Below are positions 22,996 to 30,639 of a stretch of 38,800 nt of DNA, piece after piece. Every line of letters starts with the position of its first letter. Position 1 is the stretch's first letter. The notes below the pieces were generated by a model. It was not told where the DNA came from. It was given only the letters and a program-made list of their open reading frames with translations, and made no database searches. The position numbers and the translations under genes are program-made. Origin of the DNA: Clostridiales bacterium DTU073 (GTDB taxonomy: Bacteria > Bacillota > Peptococcia > DRI-13 > DTU073); the NCBI GenBank assembly GCA_001512665.1, contig LFSF01000038.1, forward strand, positions 65,859 to 104,658, given 5' to 3'.

Positions 22996-23804
22996 GGACT
23001 CGGACAGGGTCCGGGGGTAGGTGTTTGAGAGTGTTTAAGCATATTTACATCCCGGTCAATATCCTGAAGGAAACGCTCAGCTTCTCTTCTGACATGATCA
23101 GCAAGTAAGGGTGGAATGATACTTAAGATTTTACATTCTGTAATTAATTTAGTAGCTGTGGCTTTGAAATTGCGGATGTCTGTTCCTGCTTCGATAACAT
23201 CTTTGGTGAAACGTAGTAAAGAGGGAATGGGTCGAGGGGTAATTTCTAATATTGAATCAAAATCTTCAGCCTGAAAACGTAAACTATCAAAAGTATCACT
23301 AAACATTTGAGCTTGGCAAACAAATTTTCGTTCTGAAGGATCAAGTAGGTGCATAATAAATTTAGAATGATCAGCCATAATTCTTAACCAAAATACTTCA
23401 TCATTAATGAGTTCTTCTGTAGGAGACATTAATTCTCCACGGCATAAACGAATGATATTTGCAGCAAAGCGAATAGCTTCGCGTCTAATATGATCAACCA
23501 ATAAGGGGAAATTTGAGCCTCCTAAAGTACAAGTGATCAGCCGATCTAAAACTAAGGTTTTGAATTGAATTAATTCAAGAACAGCATTTAATGCTTCTTG
23601 GGCAAGGCATTTGATCTCAGCATCTGTTTTGGTACATAAACTTTTTTGTTCTAATTGGGCAAAACGTGATTCAAAGTTTTGTGCCATTTGGATTAACTGG
23701 GTTTCATTACAGGGGAATCCTAAACGTAAAAAAAGTGAGTGTTCTTTCATAATGCGAAGCCAAAACTGTAATTCGTTTAAAAGTCTTTGATTTATTGGAG
23801 TCAT
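22905..23804 (-). CDS. DUF2935-type helical protein with Cys-Pro repeat tail, frameshifted
   Basis: The protein has two similar helical-bundle modules. The first starts FWLRIMKEHSLFLRLG (residues 14-29) and includes HIRREAIRFA; the second repeats these as FWLRIMADHSKFI and HVRREAERFL. The recurring Glu/His pattern resembles metal-binding ferritin-like bundles and, as far as I recall, DUF2935. After residue 265 comes a C-P-x-P repeat, where the frame breaks. The last 23 residues (VLVLLLARH onward) are the wrong-frame reading. GGAGG lies 8 bases before the ATG. Two 17-base direct repeats lie just upstream. A Cys-rich tail would suit a spore-coat protein, which is inference. Confidence 0.75.
   Translation of the reverse strand: MTPINQRLLNELQFWLRIMKEHSLFLRLGFPCNETQLIQMAQNFESRFAQLEQKSLCTKTDAEIKCLAQEALNAVLELIQFKTLVLDRLITCTLGGSNFPLLVDHIRREAIRFAANIIRLCRGELMSPTEELINDEVFWLRIMADHSKFIMHLLDPSERKFVCQAQMFSDTFDSLRFQAEDFDSILEITPRPIPSLLRFTKDVIEAGTDIRNFKATATKLITECKILSIIPPLLADHVRREAERFLQDIDRDVNMLKHSQTPTPGPCPSPCPVLVLLLARHLAQNHVRVSPAPDLQTLK
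22921..23006 (-). repeat. Tandem 12-base repeat encoding C-P-x-P units
   Basis: Read on the minus strand, seven degenerate units of the form TGYCC...CCT follow one another. Their lengths are 12, 11, 12, 12, 12, 15 and 12 bases. The 11-base unit (22984-22994, TGCCCAGTCCT) breaks the frame; its neighbour reads TGTCCGAGTCCT. Confidence 0.85.
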
Positions 23805-23818
23805 TTGTACACCTCCGC

Positions 23819-23855
23819 GTCTACCTATTTTAATAGTTGTCTACCTATTTTAATA
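23819..23855. repeat. Two 17-bp direct repeats before the DUF2935 gene
   Basis: GTCTACCTATTTTAATA occurs at 23819-23835 and again at 23839-23855, a 20-base period, which is close to two helical turns. They end 15 bases upstream of the minus-strand ATG and so overlap the 5' leader and perhaps the promoter. They could be tandem operator sites or a small duplication. Confidence 0.8.
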
Positions 23856-23878
23856 TATGAAAAGGTATGTGGAGGGGT
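23851..23878 (-). promoter_or_regulatory. Possible sigma-K-type promoter of the DUF2935 gene
   Basis: On the minus strand, CATATATTA (23851-23859) fits the sigma-K -10 pattern CATAnnnTA, with an AC dinucleotide 17 bases upstream. The -35 requirement is very loose, so this is weak. A late mother-cell promoter would fit a coat-like product. Confidence 0.25.
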
Positions 23879-23889
23879 GAGAAAAAAAT

Positions 23890-23924
23890 AAAGGTTCATA
23901 ACAACTGTTTAGTTATGAACCTTT
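23890..23924 (-). terminator. Terminator after the phosphoglucomutase gene
   Basis: A perfect 13-bp stem, AAAGGTTCATAAC (23890-23902) with GTTATGAACCTTT (23912-23924), has T-rich flanks on both sides. It ends transcription from the minus-strand phosphoglucomutase gene, so the DUF2935 gene needs its own promoter. Confidence 0.9.
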
Positions 23925-23965
23925 TTTTATTTTTAAAAATCCTAAAATAGATAAATAACTTAACT

Positions 23966-25672
23966 TTAGATGTTGGTAATGGCAAGTACTGCATTTTTGA
24001 GCTGGGCTAGTTTGTTATTGGCTTCTTTTTTACTTGCAGCAACAACGGAAAAGTACAATTTAACTTTCGGTTCAGTTCCTGAAGGTCGGAAACAAAACCA
24101 GGAATCATCATTAAAACGGTAGTATAAAACTTTAGACTGAGGAAGGGTAAGGGCTTGTACTTCCCCTGTTATTAGATTATAAGATTTTTTCTGTTGATAA
24201 TTCCTTTTTTCAACAGCTTGTAGTCCGGAGACAATGGGAGGCTGTTGTTCAAGAAGTGTCATCACCCTATTTGCTTTTGTTTCGTCCTGTAATTCAACGG
24301 AAAGTAAATCTTCTTGAAAATAGCCATGACGTTGAAAAAGGTTTTCTAAAACTTGTAAAAGGCTCAAACCTTGTTCCTTATAATATGCGGTCATTTCAGT
24401 TAAGAGAAAAGCTGCAATATTAGCGTCTTTATCACGAGCATAAGTACCTACTAAATAACCATAGCTTTCTTCATAGCCAAAAAGGAAGTGAGGAGAGCCA
24501 TTAATCTCGAATTCTTTGATCTTTTCTCCAATATATTTAAAGCCGGTTAAAGTTTCAATAGTTTTAATGCCATAACTTTCTGCAATTTTTTTCCCTAAAT
24601 CATTGGTGACAATGGTTTTAATTAATACTCCGTCTTTAGGCAATTTTTGCTTTTTCTGCAACTGGGATAACAAATATTCAAGGAGAAGAGCACCGATTTG
24701 ATTGCCCGTAAAAAATTCATATTCACCTGCATTAACTTTAACGGCACAGCCTAAACGGTCACAATCAGGATCACTGGCGATTACTAAGTCAGCATTTTTT
24801 TGTTTAGCTAAATCCAAAGCCAGGGTAAATGAAGCTTTATCTTCAGGATTAGGTACTTTAACCGTAGGAAATTTAGAGTCTGCTATCATTTGTTCTTTTA
24901 CTACAGATAAATCAACATATCCGCATTGTTTCAATAATGTTGGTATGAAACAATTCCCAGTACCATGTAACGATGTAAAGACGACCTTAATTTTTTGTTG
25001 CGGCCGGTTAAGAGAATAAGAACGAATTTTTTCCAAATATAGCTTGTCTGTTTCGGAGGTAACAATTTTTATTAAACCTTTCTTTTCAGCATCTTGACGG
25101 TTTATTGTTAGAACATCTTGAAAAATGTGAACCTGGGCAATAGCTTTGGTCAAGTCATCAACAAAGGGAGATACGGCTTGACCGCCATCAGGTCCATAAA
25201 CCTTATAACCATTATACTCTGGTGGATTATGACTGGCAGTAATGACTATTCCTGCAACACATTGATGTTCTCTGATGGTAAAGGATAAAAATGGTGTGGG
25301 TTTAGGGCCGGAGAAGATTAATGCTTGAATTCCATTAGCAGCAAGAACTAAGGCTGCTTCTTCTGCAAATTCTTGAGAATAAAGCCGTGTATCATGGGCA
25401 ATAGCTACTTTAAGCAGAGATGAATGAGAATATGTTTGGCGTAAATAATTAGCTAAACCTTGAGTTGTCTTGCGTATTACATATGTATTCATCCGATTTA
25501 GTCCTACACCAATTATTCCTCTTAAACCACCTGTACCAAAAGACAGCTCTTTACCAAAAAGTTCTTTAATTGCTTGTTCATTATCTTTTATCTTGAGTAA
25601 TTCTTGTTTACTTTGAGAATCTACAATCTCTGACTGTAGCCAATCATGATAATTCTGTAATGTTTTAGACAT
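23966..25672 (-). CDS. Phosphoglucomutase/phosphomannomutase
   Basis: The 568-residue protein is an alpha-D-phosphohexomutase of the PgcA type. It has a metal and phosphate-binding start (GTGGLRGIIGVG), the phosphoserine loop TASHNPPEYNGYKVYG, the metal loop SDPDCDRLG, the sugar-binding GYEESYGYLVG and the phosphate-binding RPSGTEPKVKLYF. It interconverts glucose-1- and glucose-6-phosphate, or acts on the related hexose, for envelope polysaccharide synthesis. The start at ATG 25672 has GGAGG 10 bases upstream; the longer frame from 25708 lacks a site. A terminator follows, and a promoter and palindrome precede it. Confidence 0.93.
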   Translation of the reverse strand: MSKTLQNYHDWLQSEIVDSQSKQELLKIKDNEQAIKELFGKELSFGTGGLRGIIGVGLNRMNTYVIRKTTQGLANYLRQTYSHSSLLKVAIAHDTRLYSQEFAEEAALVLAANGIQALIFSGPKPTPFLSFTIREHQCVAGIVITASHNPPEYNGYKVYGPDGGQAVSPFVDDLTKAIAQVHIFQDVLTINRQDAEKKGLIKIVTSETDKLYLEKIRSYSLNRPQQKIKVVFTSLHGTGNCFIPTLLKQCGYVDLSVVKEQMIADSKFPTVKVPNPEDKASFTLALDLAKQKNADLVIASDPDCDRLGCAVKVNAGEYEFFTGNQIGALLLEYLLSQLQKKQKLPKDGVLIKTIVTNDLGKKIAESYGIKTIETLTGFKYIGEKIKEFEINGSPHFLFGYEESYGYLVGTYARDKDANIAAFLLTEMTAYYKEQGLSLLQVLENLFQRHGYFQEDLLSVELQDETKANRVMTLLEQQPPIVSGLQAVEKRNYQQKKSYNLITGEVQALTLPQSKVLYYRFNDDSWFCFRPSGTEPKVKLYFSVVAASKKEANNKLAQLKNAVLAITNI

Positions 25673-25738
25673 AAAAAATACACCTCCTTTTTTTATTTTT
25701 TTCTGCATTTTATGCCTTAATGAAAAAATGTTAATCTT

Positions 25739-25766
25739 TGATACCCCTTGAGGAGCAGGGGAATCA
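25739..25766. repeat. Interrupted palindrome in the phosphoglucomutase leader
   Basis: TGAT-A-CCCCT (25739-25748) pairs with AGGGG-A-ATCA (25757-25766) around an 8-base centre. It lies between the candidate promoter and the coding start, at about +6 to +33 of the transcript. It may be an operator or a 5' hairpin. No known riboswitch is recognised. Confidence 0.5.
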
Positions 25767-25777
25767 CTTTATCTATA

Positions 25778-25806
25778 ATGTTATAAAATATAAGGAAAAA
25801 AGTCAA
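25778..25806 (-). promoter_or_regulatory. Sigma-A-type promoter of the phosphoglucomutase gene
   Basis: On the minus strand, TTGACT (25801-25806), a 17-base spacer and TAACAT (25778-25783) give a reasonable housekeeping promoter. TATAAC, overlapping it at 15 bases from the -35, is an alternative -10. Confidence 0.5.
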
Positions 25807-25908
25807 TTTTTTCATAAATAGATTTGATGAGTTTATCTACTTTTAGGGTAATACTAATTTATGGAAATAATCTTGATGATGATACCTAATTAGGGGGTGA
25901 GTTGACAG

Positions 25909-26556
25909 ATGTTTTGGGGAATACTGTTAGTTTTGTTAATTATCTTAGGCTTAAGTCTAATCCCTATTAAAATATATTTTCGCATATATCGACAATCAAA
26001 GGAGTTTCACCTTACTTTCATTCTAAAAATATGGAAGTTACCAATAACCTTCAAAATTAATAATCTCGTTACAAGGATGTTTTGGCATTTATCTCAGAAC
26101 AGATTTTGGAAGAAACAGACCCCACAGGATCTTAAATCGAGCCAAATAGCCTGGTATAGAGTTTTTTCACGAATATATCTGTCTCAACAAATAATTCATT
26201 CGACACTGCAAGGCACAATGAAAACAATCCGTAAAATAGCAAAACCGATTAGAATAAAAAAATTTCGTTTATATACTGAAGTCGCTTTACAAGATGCAGC
26301 TCAAACAGCATTAGCAGTAGGAGTATTATGGTGGTTTTGGGGGATTATTTATGGTCAATTTGCTAGTTTGTTTAAAATAGCCAAGTCCGCAAATAATCTC
26401 GCTATTATTCCTAATTATAGAGAACAGAATCTGTTAAATATAGATTTATCTTGCATATTAGAGTTTCCTCTCGGTCATATTATTATTATCATCTATTATT
26501 TGTTTACAAATGCTGAGAAAATTAGATTATTTATTAGGAGGGTTAGTAATGAGTGA
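25909..26556 (+). CDS. DUF2953 (YtfI-like) protein
   Basis: The 215-residue protein has an N-terminal hydrophobic segment (residues 2-22), followed by a basic polar region. It has a second hydrophobic stretch around VGVLWWFWGIIYG and a third near the end (FPLGHIIIIIYYLF). The family DUF2953 is typically encoded just before ytfJ in Firmicutes, as here, and its role is unknown. GGGGGTGAG lies about 8 bases before the ATG. It overlaps gerW by 8 bases, so the two are a coupled pair. Confidence 0.8.
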   Translation: MFWGILLVLLIILGLSLIPIKIYFRIYRQSKEFHLTFILKIWKLPITFKINNLVTRMFWHLSQNRFWKKQTPQDLKSSQIAWYRVFSRIYLSQQIIHSTLQGTMKTIRKIAKPIRIKKFRLYTEVALQDAAQTALAVGVLWWFWGIIYGQFASLFKIAKSANNLAIIPNYREQNLLNIDLSCILEFPLGHIIIIIYYLFTNAEKIRLFIRRVSNE

Positions 26557-27028
26557 ACATCCAATTGAAGCACTAATGAAAACTGCAATGGAAAGTATTA
26601 AGGAAATGGTTGATGTTAGTACAGTAGTAGGTGATGCAGTAGAAACACCTGACGGTACAGTAATTATACCTATTTCTCGTGTGGCTTGTGGCTTTGCTGC
26701 CGGAGGAAGTGAATTCAGTACTGATCTGAACAGTGGAGGTAATACGCAAAAATCCGAGAATCAAAATACCTCTTTACCTTTTGGTGGTGGTAGTGGAGCT
26801 GGTGTGTCTGTACAACCGGTTGGTTTTTTGGTAGTGGGTCACGGACAAATACGGATGATGACCGTTGGTGCAAAAAATGCTTTTATGGAAAGGCTTATTG
26901 ATACAGCTCCTCAAGTTATGGAACAGCTTCAGAAATTAGTGAAATGTAATGGAAAAAAGCAGCCAACAACTACAGTTACTACTAATTCAGATATAGAGGT
27001 TATTGATAAGAAAGAGGAAGTTGAGTAG
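26549..27028 (+). CDS. gerW: GerW/YtfJ family sporulation protein
   Basis: The 159-residue protein matches YtfJ/GerW: HPIEALMKTAMESIKEMVD, a glycine-rich segment FGGGSGAGVSVQPVGFLVV and VPISRVACGFAAGG-like sequence (here IISRVACGFAAGG with the ProIle variation). In B. subtilis GerW is a forespore protein needed for normal spore germination. The ATG at 26549 follows AGGAGGG by 5-6 bases; the longer frame from 26510 is read inside the upstream gene. It forms a pair with the DUF2953 gene. Confidence 0.9.
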   Translation: MSEHPIEALMKTAMESIKEMVDVSTVVGDAVETPDGTVIIPISRVACGFAAGGSEFSTDLNSGGNTQKSENQNTSLPFGGGSGAGVSVQPVGFLVVGHGQIRMMTVGAKNAFMERLIDTAPQVMEQLQKLVKCNGKKQPTTTVTTNSDIEVIDKKEEVE

Positions 27029-27034
27029 TTTATT

Positions 27035-27072
27035 GCGGAATAGTGGGTGTAAGCGTGATTACACCTATTCGC
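27035..27072 (+). other. Imperfect hairpin between gerW and spmA
   Basis: GCG-g-AATAG-tgg-GTGTAA on the left (27035-27052) pairs with TTACACCTATTCGC on the right (27059-27072), with small bulges. No U-run follows, so it is not a classical terminator. It may be an RNA processing or attenuation element. Confidence 0.4.
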
Positions 27073-27152
27073 TTGCAAAGATTGTTCTAAATGTTATACC
27101 AATTTCATAAGTTTACAGAAGAAAAAGATATAAGGATAAGGCTTTTAAGATT

Positions 27153-27731
27153 ATGATTAATGTTATTTGGATGGTCATGATTATCTCTGGAATTATTCTG
27201 GCCGGCATACGAGGACAACCGGAAATAATTACGCAATCTGCTTTTGAGGCTGCTCAGGCAGCTGTTAAATATTCAATTGAATTGATTGGTATAATGAGTC
27301 TTTGGTTAGGTTTAATGAAGGTGGCAGAAGAAGCCGGCATGATCAAAGCTTTAGCAAAGCTCCTTCGTCCCTTTACCAGACTAATTTTTCCTTCACTTCC
27401 GCAAAATCATCCGGTCTTAGGCTCAATCTTAATGAATTTTAGTGCTAATCTTCTGGGTTTAGGGAATGCTGCAACTCCTTTTGGTTTAAAAGCAATGCAA
27501 GAGCTCCAGGAGATTAATAAAAACAAAGATGAAGCCAGTGAGGCTATGTGTACCTTTTTAGCCATGAACACTTCGAGTATTACGCTTTTACCTGCAACAA
27601 TAATCGGGGTACGTCTTGCGGCGGGCTCCGCAAATCCTACGGAAATTATTGGCACAAGCCTTTTTGCAACAACTATAGGGTTTACAGTAGCTTTACTCGC
27701 AGACAGAATTATGCGTCAATTACATCGGTAA
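27153..27731 (+). CDS. spmA: Spore maturation protein SpmA
   Basis: The 192-residue membrane protein has an N-terminal hydrophobic segment and the nucleoside-transporter Gate motif region MNFSANLLGLGNAATPFGLKAM, followed by MNTSSITLLPATIIGVR. With SpmB it is needed for spore core dehydration and heat resistance. The binding site (AGGATAAGG) is weak and far from the ATG. spmB follows 13 bases after, so they are one unit, and rluB is next, as in B. subtilis. Confidence 0.93.
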   Translation: MINVIWMVMIISGIILAGIRGQPEIITQSAFEAAQAAVKYSIELIGIMSLWLGLMKVAEEAGMIKALAKLLRPFTRLIFPSLPQNHPVLGSILMNFSANLLGLGNAATPFGLKAMQELQEINKNKDEASEAMCTFLAMNTSSITLLPATIIGVRLAAGSANPTEIIGTSLFATTIGFTVALLADRIMRQLHR

Positions 27732-27744
27732 AAGGGGGATTCTA

Positions 27745-28275
27745 ATGGCATCCATATTTTACGAAATATCCAGATGGGCAATCCCCGGGCTTATTTTTTT
27801 TATTTTGCTTTATGCTAGTTTTAAGGGTGTTAAGATTTACGAATGTTTCGTCAAAGGGGCAGAGGAAGGGTTTAGTCTAGCAGTTAAAATAATTCCCTTT
27901 TTAGTAGCGATGATGATGGCTGTTAGTATTTTCAGGCATGGTGGAGTAATTAGTTTGTTAGAGAAATATTGCGGTGGTTTTTTTAGTCTATTGCATATAC
28001 CACCTGATATTCTCCCTTTAGCCATTATGCGACCTCTCTCCGGTGGGGCCTCTTTAGGAATATGCACAGAAATAATTAATACCCATGGACCGGATTCTTA
28101 TTTGGGGCGTTTAGCTTCAACGATGCAAGGGAGTACAGATACAACTTTTTTTATTTTAGCCGTATATTTTGGGTCTGTGGGGATTAAAAAATACCGTTAT
28201 GCTTTAAAAGTCGGACTTTTTGCAGATATTATTGCTTTTCTTGCGTCAATTTTTATTGTCAGCATGGTCTTTTAA
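27745..28275 (+). CDS. spmB: Spore maturation protein SpmB
   Basis: The 176-residue Gate-domain membrane protein has four to five hydrophobic segments and the family phrases KIIPFLVAMMMAVSIFRHGG, LPLAIMRPLSGGASLG and MQGSTDTTFFILAVYFGSVG. It works with SpmA. AAGGGGG lies 6-7 bases before the ATG. Confidence 0.95.
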   Translation: MASIFYEISRWAIPGLIFFILLYASFKGVKIYECFVKGAEEGFSLAVKIIPFLVAMMMAVSIFRHGGVISLLEKYCGGFFSLLHIPPDILPLAIMRPLSGGASLGICTEIINTHGPDSYLGRLASTMQGSTDTTFFILAVYFGSVGIKKYRYALKVGLFADIIAFLASIFIVSMVF

Positions 28276-28302
28276 AATAGTGTAAAATAATAGTAAAAAC
28301 AG

Positions 28303-29040
28303 ATGGTGGTGGGGACACTGGAAAGACTACAAAAATATCTAGCCCGTTGTGGAGTGGCTTCACGTCGTAAGGCAGAAGAAATGATCAAACAAGGACAAGT
28401 TAGAGTTAATCAACAAATAGTTTCGGTAATGGGATTTCAGGTGGAACCGGGAAAAGATTTGGTCGAAGTAAACGGCAAAGTCGTTAAACCGGAAATTAGA
28501 AAGGTATATCTTCTTTTAAATAAACCACTAAATGTAGTGACAACTCTTGATGACCCCCAACAAAGAAAAATAGTAACAGATTTAATACAAGGAATACAAG
28601 AGCGCGTTTTTCCGGTGGGCAGGTTAGACTATCATTCAGAGGGGCTATTACTATTGACTAATGACGGCGAATTAGCTTATAGACTGACTCATCCGCGCTA
28701 TGAAATAGCAAAAACCTATTTGACATTGGTTAGTGGTCAGATAAAGGAGAATACTATAAATTTATTACGTAACGGAGTAGAACTTGAGGATGGGCTGACT
28801 CAGCCGGCTGTTGTAAAAGTCTTGAATCGAGAAAAAGCAAAAACCTTATTAGAGATAACGATTAAGGAAGGACGCAACCGACAGATTCGTAGAATGTGCG
28901 ATAAAGTTGGACATCCTGTTATTTCACTAAAACGGATAAAGTTTGGTCCATTAGAGTTAGGTGACTTAAAACCAGGGAAGTACAGAGAATTAAAGCCAAA
29001 AGAAATACAAGCCCTAAAAGCAGCCTGTAAAATGAAATAA
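28303..29040 (+). CDS. rluB: 23S rRNA pseudouridine synthase RluB
   Basis: This 245-residue protein has an N-terminal S4 RNA-binding domain (RLQKYLARCGVASRRKAEEMI). A RsuA/RluB-type catalytic domain follows, with the Asp in GRLDYHSEGLLLLTND and the KRIKFG tail motif. It modifies a uridine in the peptidyl-transferase region of 23S rRNA. The start is unclear: ATG 28303 and GTGs at 28306 and 28309 lack a site. The conserved start, ERLQKYLA, follows GGTGGTGGGG and an in-frame CTG at 28318. It lies after spmB, as in B. subtilis. Confidence 0.9.
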   Translation: MVVGTLERLQKYLARCGVASRRKAEEMIKQGQVRVNQQIVSVMGFQVEPGKDLVEVNGKVVKPEIRKVYLLLNKPLNVVTTLDDPQQRKIVTDLIQGIQERVFPVGRLDYHSEGLLLLTNDGELAYRLTHPRYEIAKTYLTLVSGQIKENTINLLRNGVELEDGLTQPAVVKVLNREKAKTLLEITIKEGRNRQIRRMCDKVGHPVISLKRIKFGPLELGDLKPGKYRELKPKEIQALKAACKMK

Positions 29041-29179
29041 TTTGATAAATAAAATGAGTTGAGCTATAGAAGTAATCATACTTTATAAACATAAGTATTA
29101 GGAAAACTGATCGGGTTAAAATATAAGGTGGGATGTTTATTAGGATAATAAGGTTTTTTCTTAGAGAAGGGTAAGAGAT

Positions 29180-29656
29180 ATGGAAAGAATGGAAAACTTG
29201 CTTGAACTAATGCAAAAAATAATGGTTTTTAGTCTTAAAGTGGTAATAATTATCTTACTAATCACACAGTCATTACTGCTAATTCCGGGGATGGGATCTC
29301 GTCTAAATCTTGCTTTAAGTTTAGAGGGCAAACCCCTTAAAGAGGATTTAAATATATATCAGGCTGGGGGCTTTTCTCTAACGCCTTGGACAAGTTTAAC
29401 TTTAGAACTTCAAGAATATAACAGTCGACCGGATATAGAAATTGAATTAAATGGAACAGACGTTGGCACTTTTTTACGTAAAGAATTTAGTTTGGCAGTA
29501 AAACAAGGTGACTTAATTACTATTTTTAATCCCCAAGAAAATCTGCCGGTAAAAATAAGGATTAGTAAAAAAACACCTAATATTCTCGTACCCGGTCTTG
29601 ACCAAATGGTTGAGGGGATAGGTCGCTTGTATTTTGATGCAGTCGATTTACAATAG
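29180..29656 (+). CDS. Orphan membrane-anchored protein (158 aa)
   Basis: I recognise no family. One N-terminal transmembrane segment (about residues 17-36) is followed by an outward-facing soluble domain of about 115 residues. That domain is predicted to be beta-rich: alternating Leu/Ile with LTLELQEYNSRPDIEIELNG, then FSLAVKQGDLITIF and PVKIRISKKTP. It contains no Cys. AAGGG precedes the ATG by 8 bases. It stands between rluB and the hutP-like gene, with gaps of 139 and 83 bases, so its transcript is unclear. Confidence 0.7.
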   Translation: MERMENLLELMQKIMVFSLKVVIIILLITQSLLLIPGMGSRLNLALSLEGKPLKEDLNIYQAGGFSLTPWTSLTLELQEYNSRPDIEIELNGTDVGTFLRKEFSLAVKQGDLITIFNPQENLPVKIRISKKTPNILVPGLDQMVEGIGRLYFDAVDLQ

Positions 29657-29739
29657 AATAGTTGATATTTATACTACATTGTATTAAAATTCAAATTAGG
29701 CAAAGAAAAATATGGCAGAAAAGGAAGGCTCGGTAAATC

Positions 29740-30162
29740 ATGATGTTTGGATCTAAAAAAATAGCCTCGGCAGCTATTAAGATGGCATTATCTGAAAACC
29801 GCGAAGAAGAGAATCAATTAAAAAATGAATTATCTAAAATAAATATTAAGAGTGTTGCTGTTGATATAGGCGGTGAATATGAAGCATCAATCCAAAAAAT
29901 TGTGGAAAGAGCTATTGTTGCAGCAAAAAGAGAAGGTGTGATCAAAGAAAATCATCATGACGAAGGGGCCATTGCCGGAGCCACTCGTGAAGCCCTTTCT
30001 CAAATTCTGCCTAAAGCCTTAGGTTTCAACGTTGGAGGGAAAATTGGGGTAGCACGTCAAGGTGATCATATTAGTGTTGCCGTATTTTTAGGTATCGGGT
30101 TAGTACACTTAGATGAAGTAGCTATTGGTCTCGGTCACCGCGTGTCACCTTATAATCAATAA
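29740..30162 (+). CDS. hutP: HutP-family RNA-binding regulator
   Basis: The 140-residue protein matches HutP over most of its length: ENHHDEGAIAGATREALSQI, GFNVGGKIGVARQGDHISV and FLGIGLVHLDEVAIGLGHR. H72, H73 and H133 correspond to the His ligands and Mg/histidine site region of the B. subtilis protein. HutP binds L-histidine and Mg2+, then UAG-repeat RNA, to prevent termination of the hut operon. No hut genes are visible here. Its stop overlaps the aroH start (TAATG), so it is coupled to chorismate mutase. The target here is unknown. Confidence 0.85.
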   Translation: MMFGSKKIASAAIKMALSENREEENQLKNELSKINIKSVAVDIGGEYEASIQKIVERAIVAAKREGVIKENHHDEGAIAGATREALSQILPKALGFNVGGKIGVARQGDHISVAVFLGIGLVHLDEVAIGLGHRVSPYNQ

Positions 30163-30536
30163 TGAAAAGAGTATATGGAATTCGTGGTGCTACAACTGTA
30201 ACCGCTAATACAAAAGAAAATATTATTGAGGAAACGCAAAAACTGTTACAGGCTATTTTTCAAGCAAATTCAATTACCGCAGAAAATTTGATTAGTATTA
30301 TTTTTACCTCGACCAAAGATTTAAATGCTGAGTTTCCGGCTAAAGCTGCCCGTATAATGGGATTAACCGATATTCCTCTTTTAGGATGCTTAGAAGCAGA
30401 TGTACCCCATGGATTGCCTTTTTGTATCCGTGTTTTGCTCCACGTTTACTTAGATGAAGGAGCAAAGATAAAACATATTTATTTGCATGATGCTGTCAAA
30501 TTACGTCCCGATTTAAATCAAGAAACAATCTCCTGA
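30162..30536 (+). CDS. aroH: AroH-type monofunctional chorismate mutase
   Basis: This 124-residue protein is an AroH-class chorismate mutase. It has VYGIRGATTVTANTKENI (active-site Arg), NLISIIFTSTKDLNAEFPA and CLEADVPHGLPFCIRVLLH with the catalytic Glu and Arg. It converts chorismate to prephenate for Phe/Tyr synthesis. It is translated by a one-base stop/start overlap with the hutP-like gene and ends in a strong terminator. No other shikimate gene is nearby, in contrast to B. subtilis, where aroH lies in the trp cluster. Confidence 0.95.
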   Translation: MKRVYGIRGATTVTANTKENIIEETQKLLQAIFQANSITAENLISIIFTSTKDLNAEFPAKAARIMGLTDIPLLGCLEADVPHGLPFCIRVLLHVYLDEGAKIKHIYLHDAVKLRPDLNQETIS

Positions 30537-30556
30537 AACAATTGGGAGATTGTTTT
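30523..30556 (+). terminator. Terminator of hutP-aroH
   Basis: An 11-bp stem, AAACAATCTCC (30523-30533) with GGAGATTGTTT (30545-30555), overlaps the aroH stop. TTTTATTAAT closes it. Confidence 0.85.
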
Positions 30557-30639
30557 ATTAATATATAGACAATTCTATGGCAAAATTTATTGTAACTATG
30601 GTAAAATAAGAGAAGATTTGCAAGTATTAAAAGAAAAGG

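Noticed and set aside
24702-25019. Plus-strand open frame inside the phosphoglucomutase gene
   Set aside because: Antisense shadow of a gene whose catalytic motifs are all present on the minus strand.
25844-25872. Sigma-F-like -10 (GGTAATACTA) before the DUF2953-gerW pair
   Set aside because: No GYWTA-type -35 at the 14-base spacing found at dacF and spoVAC.
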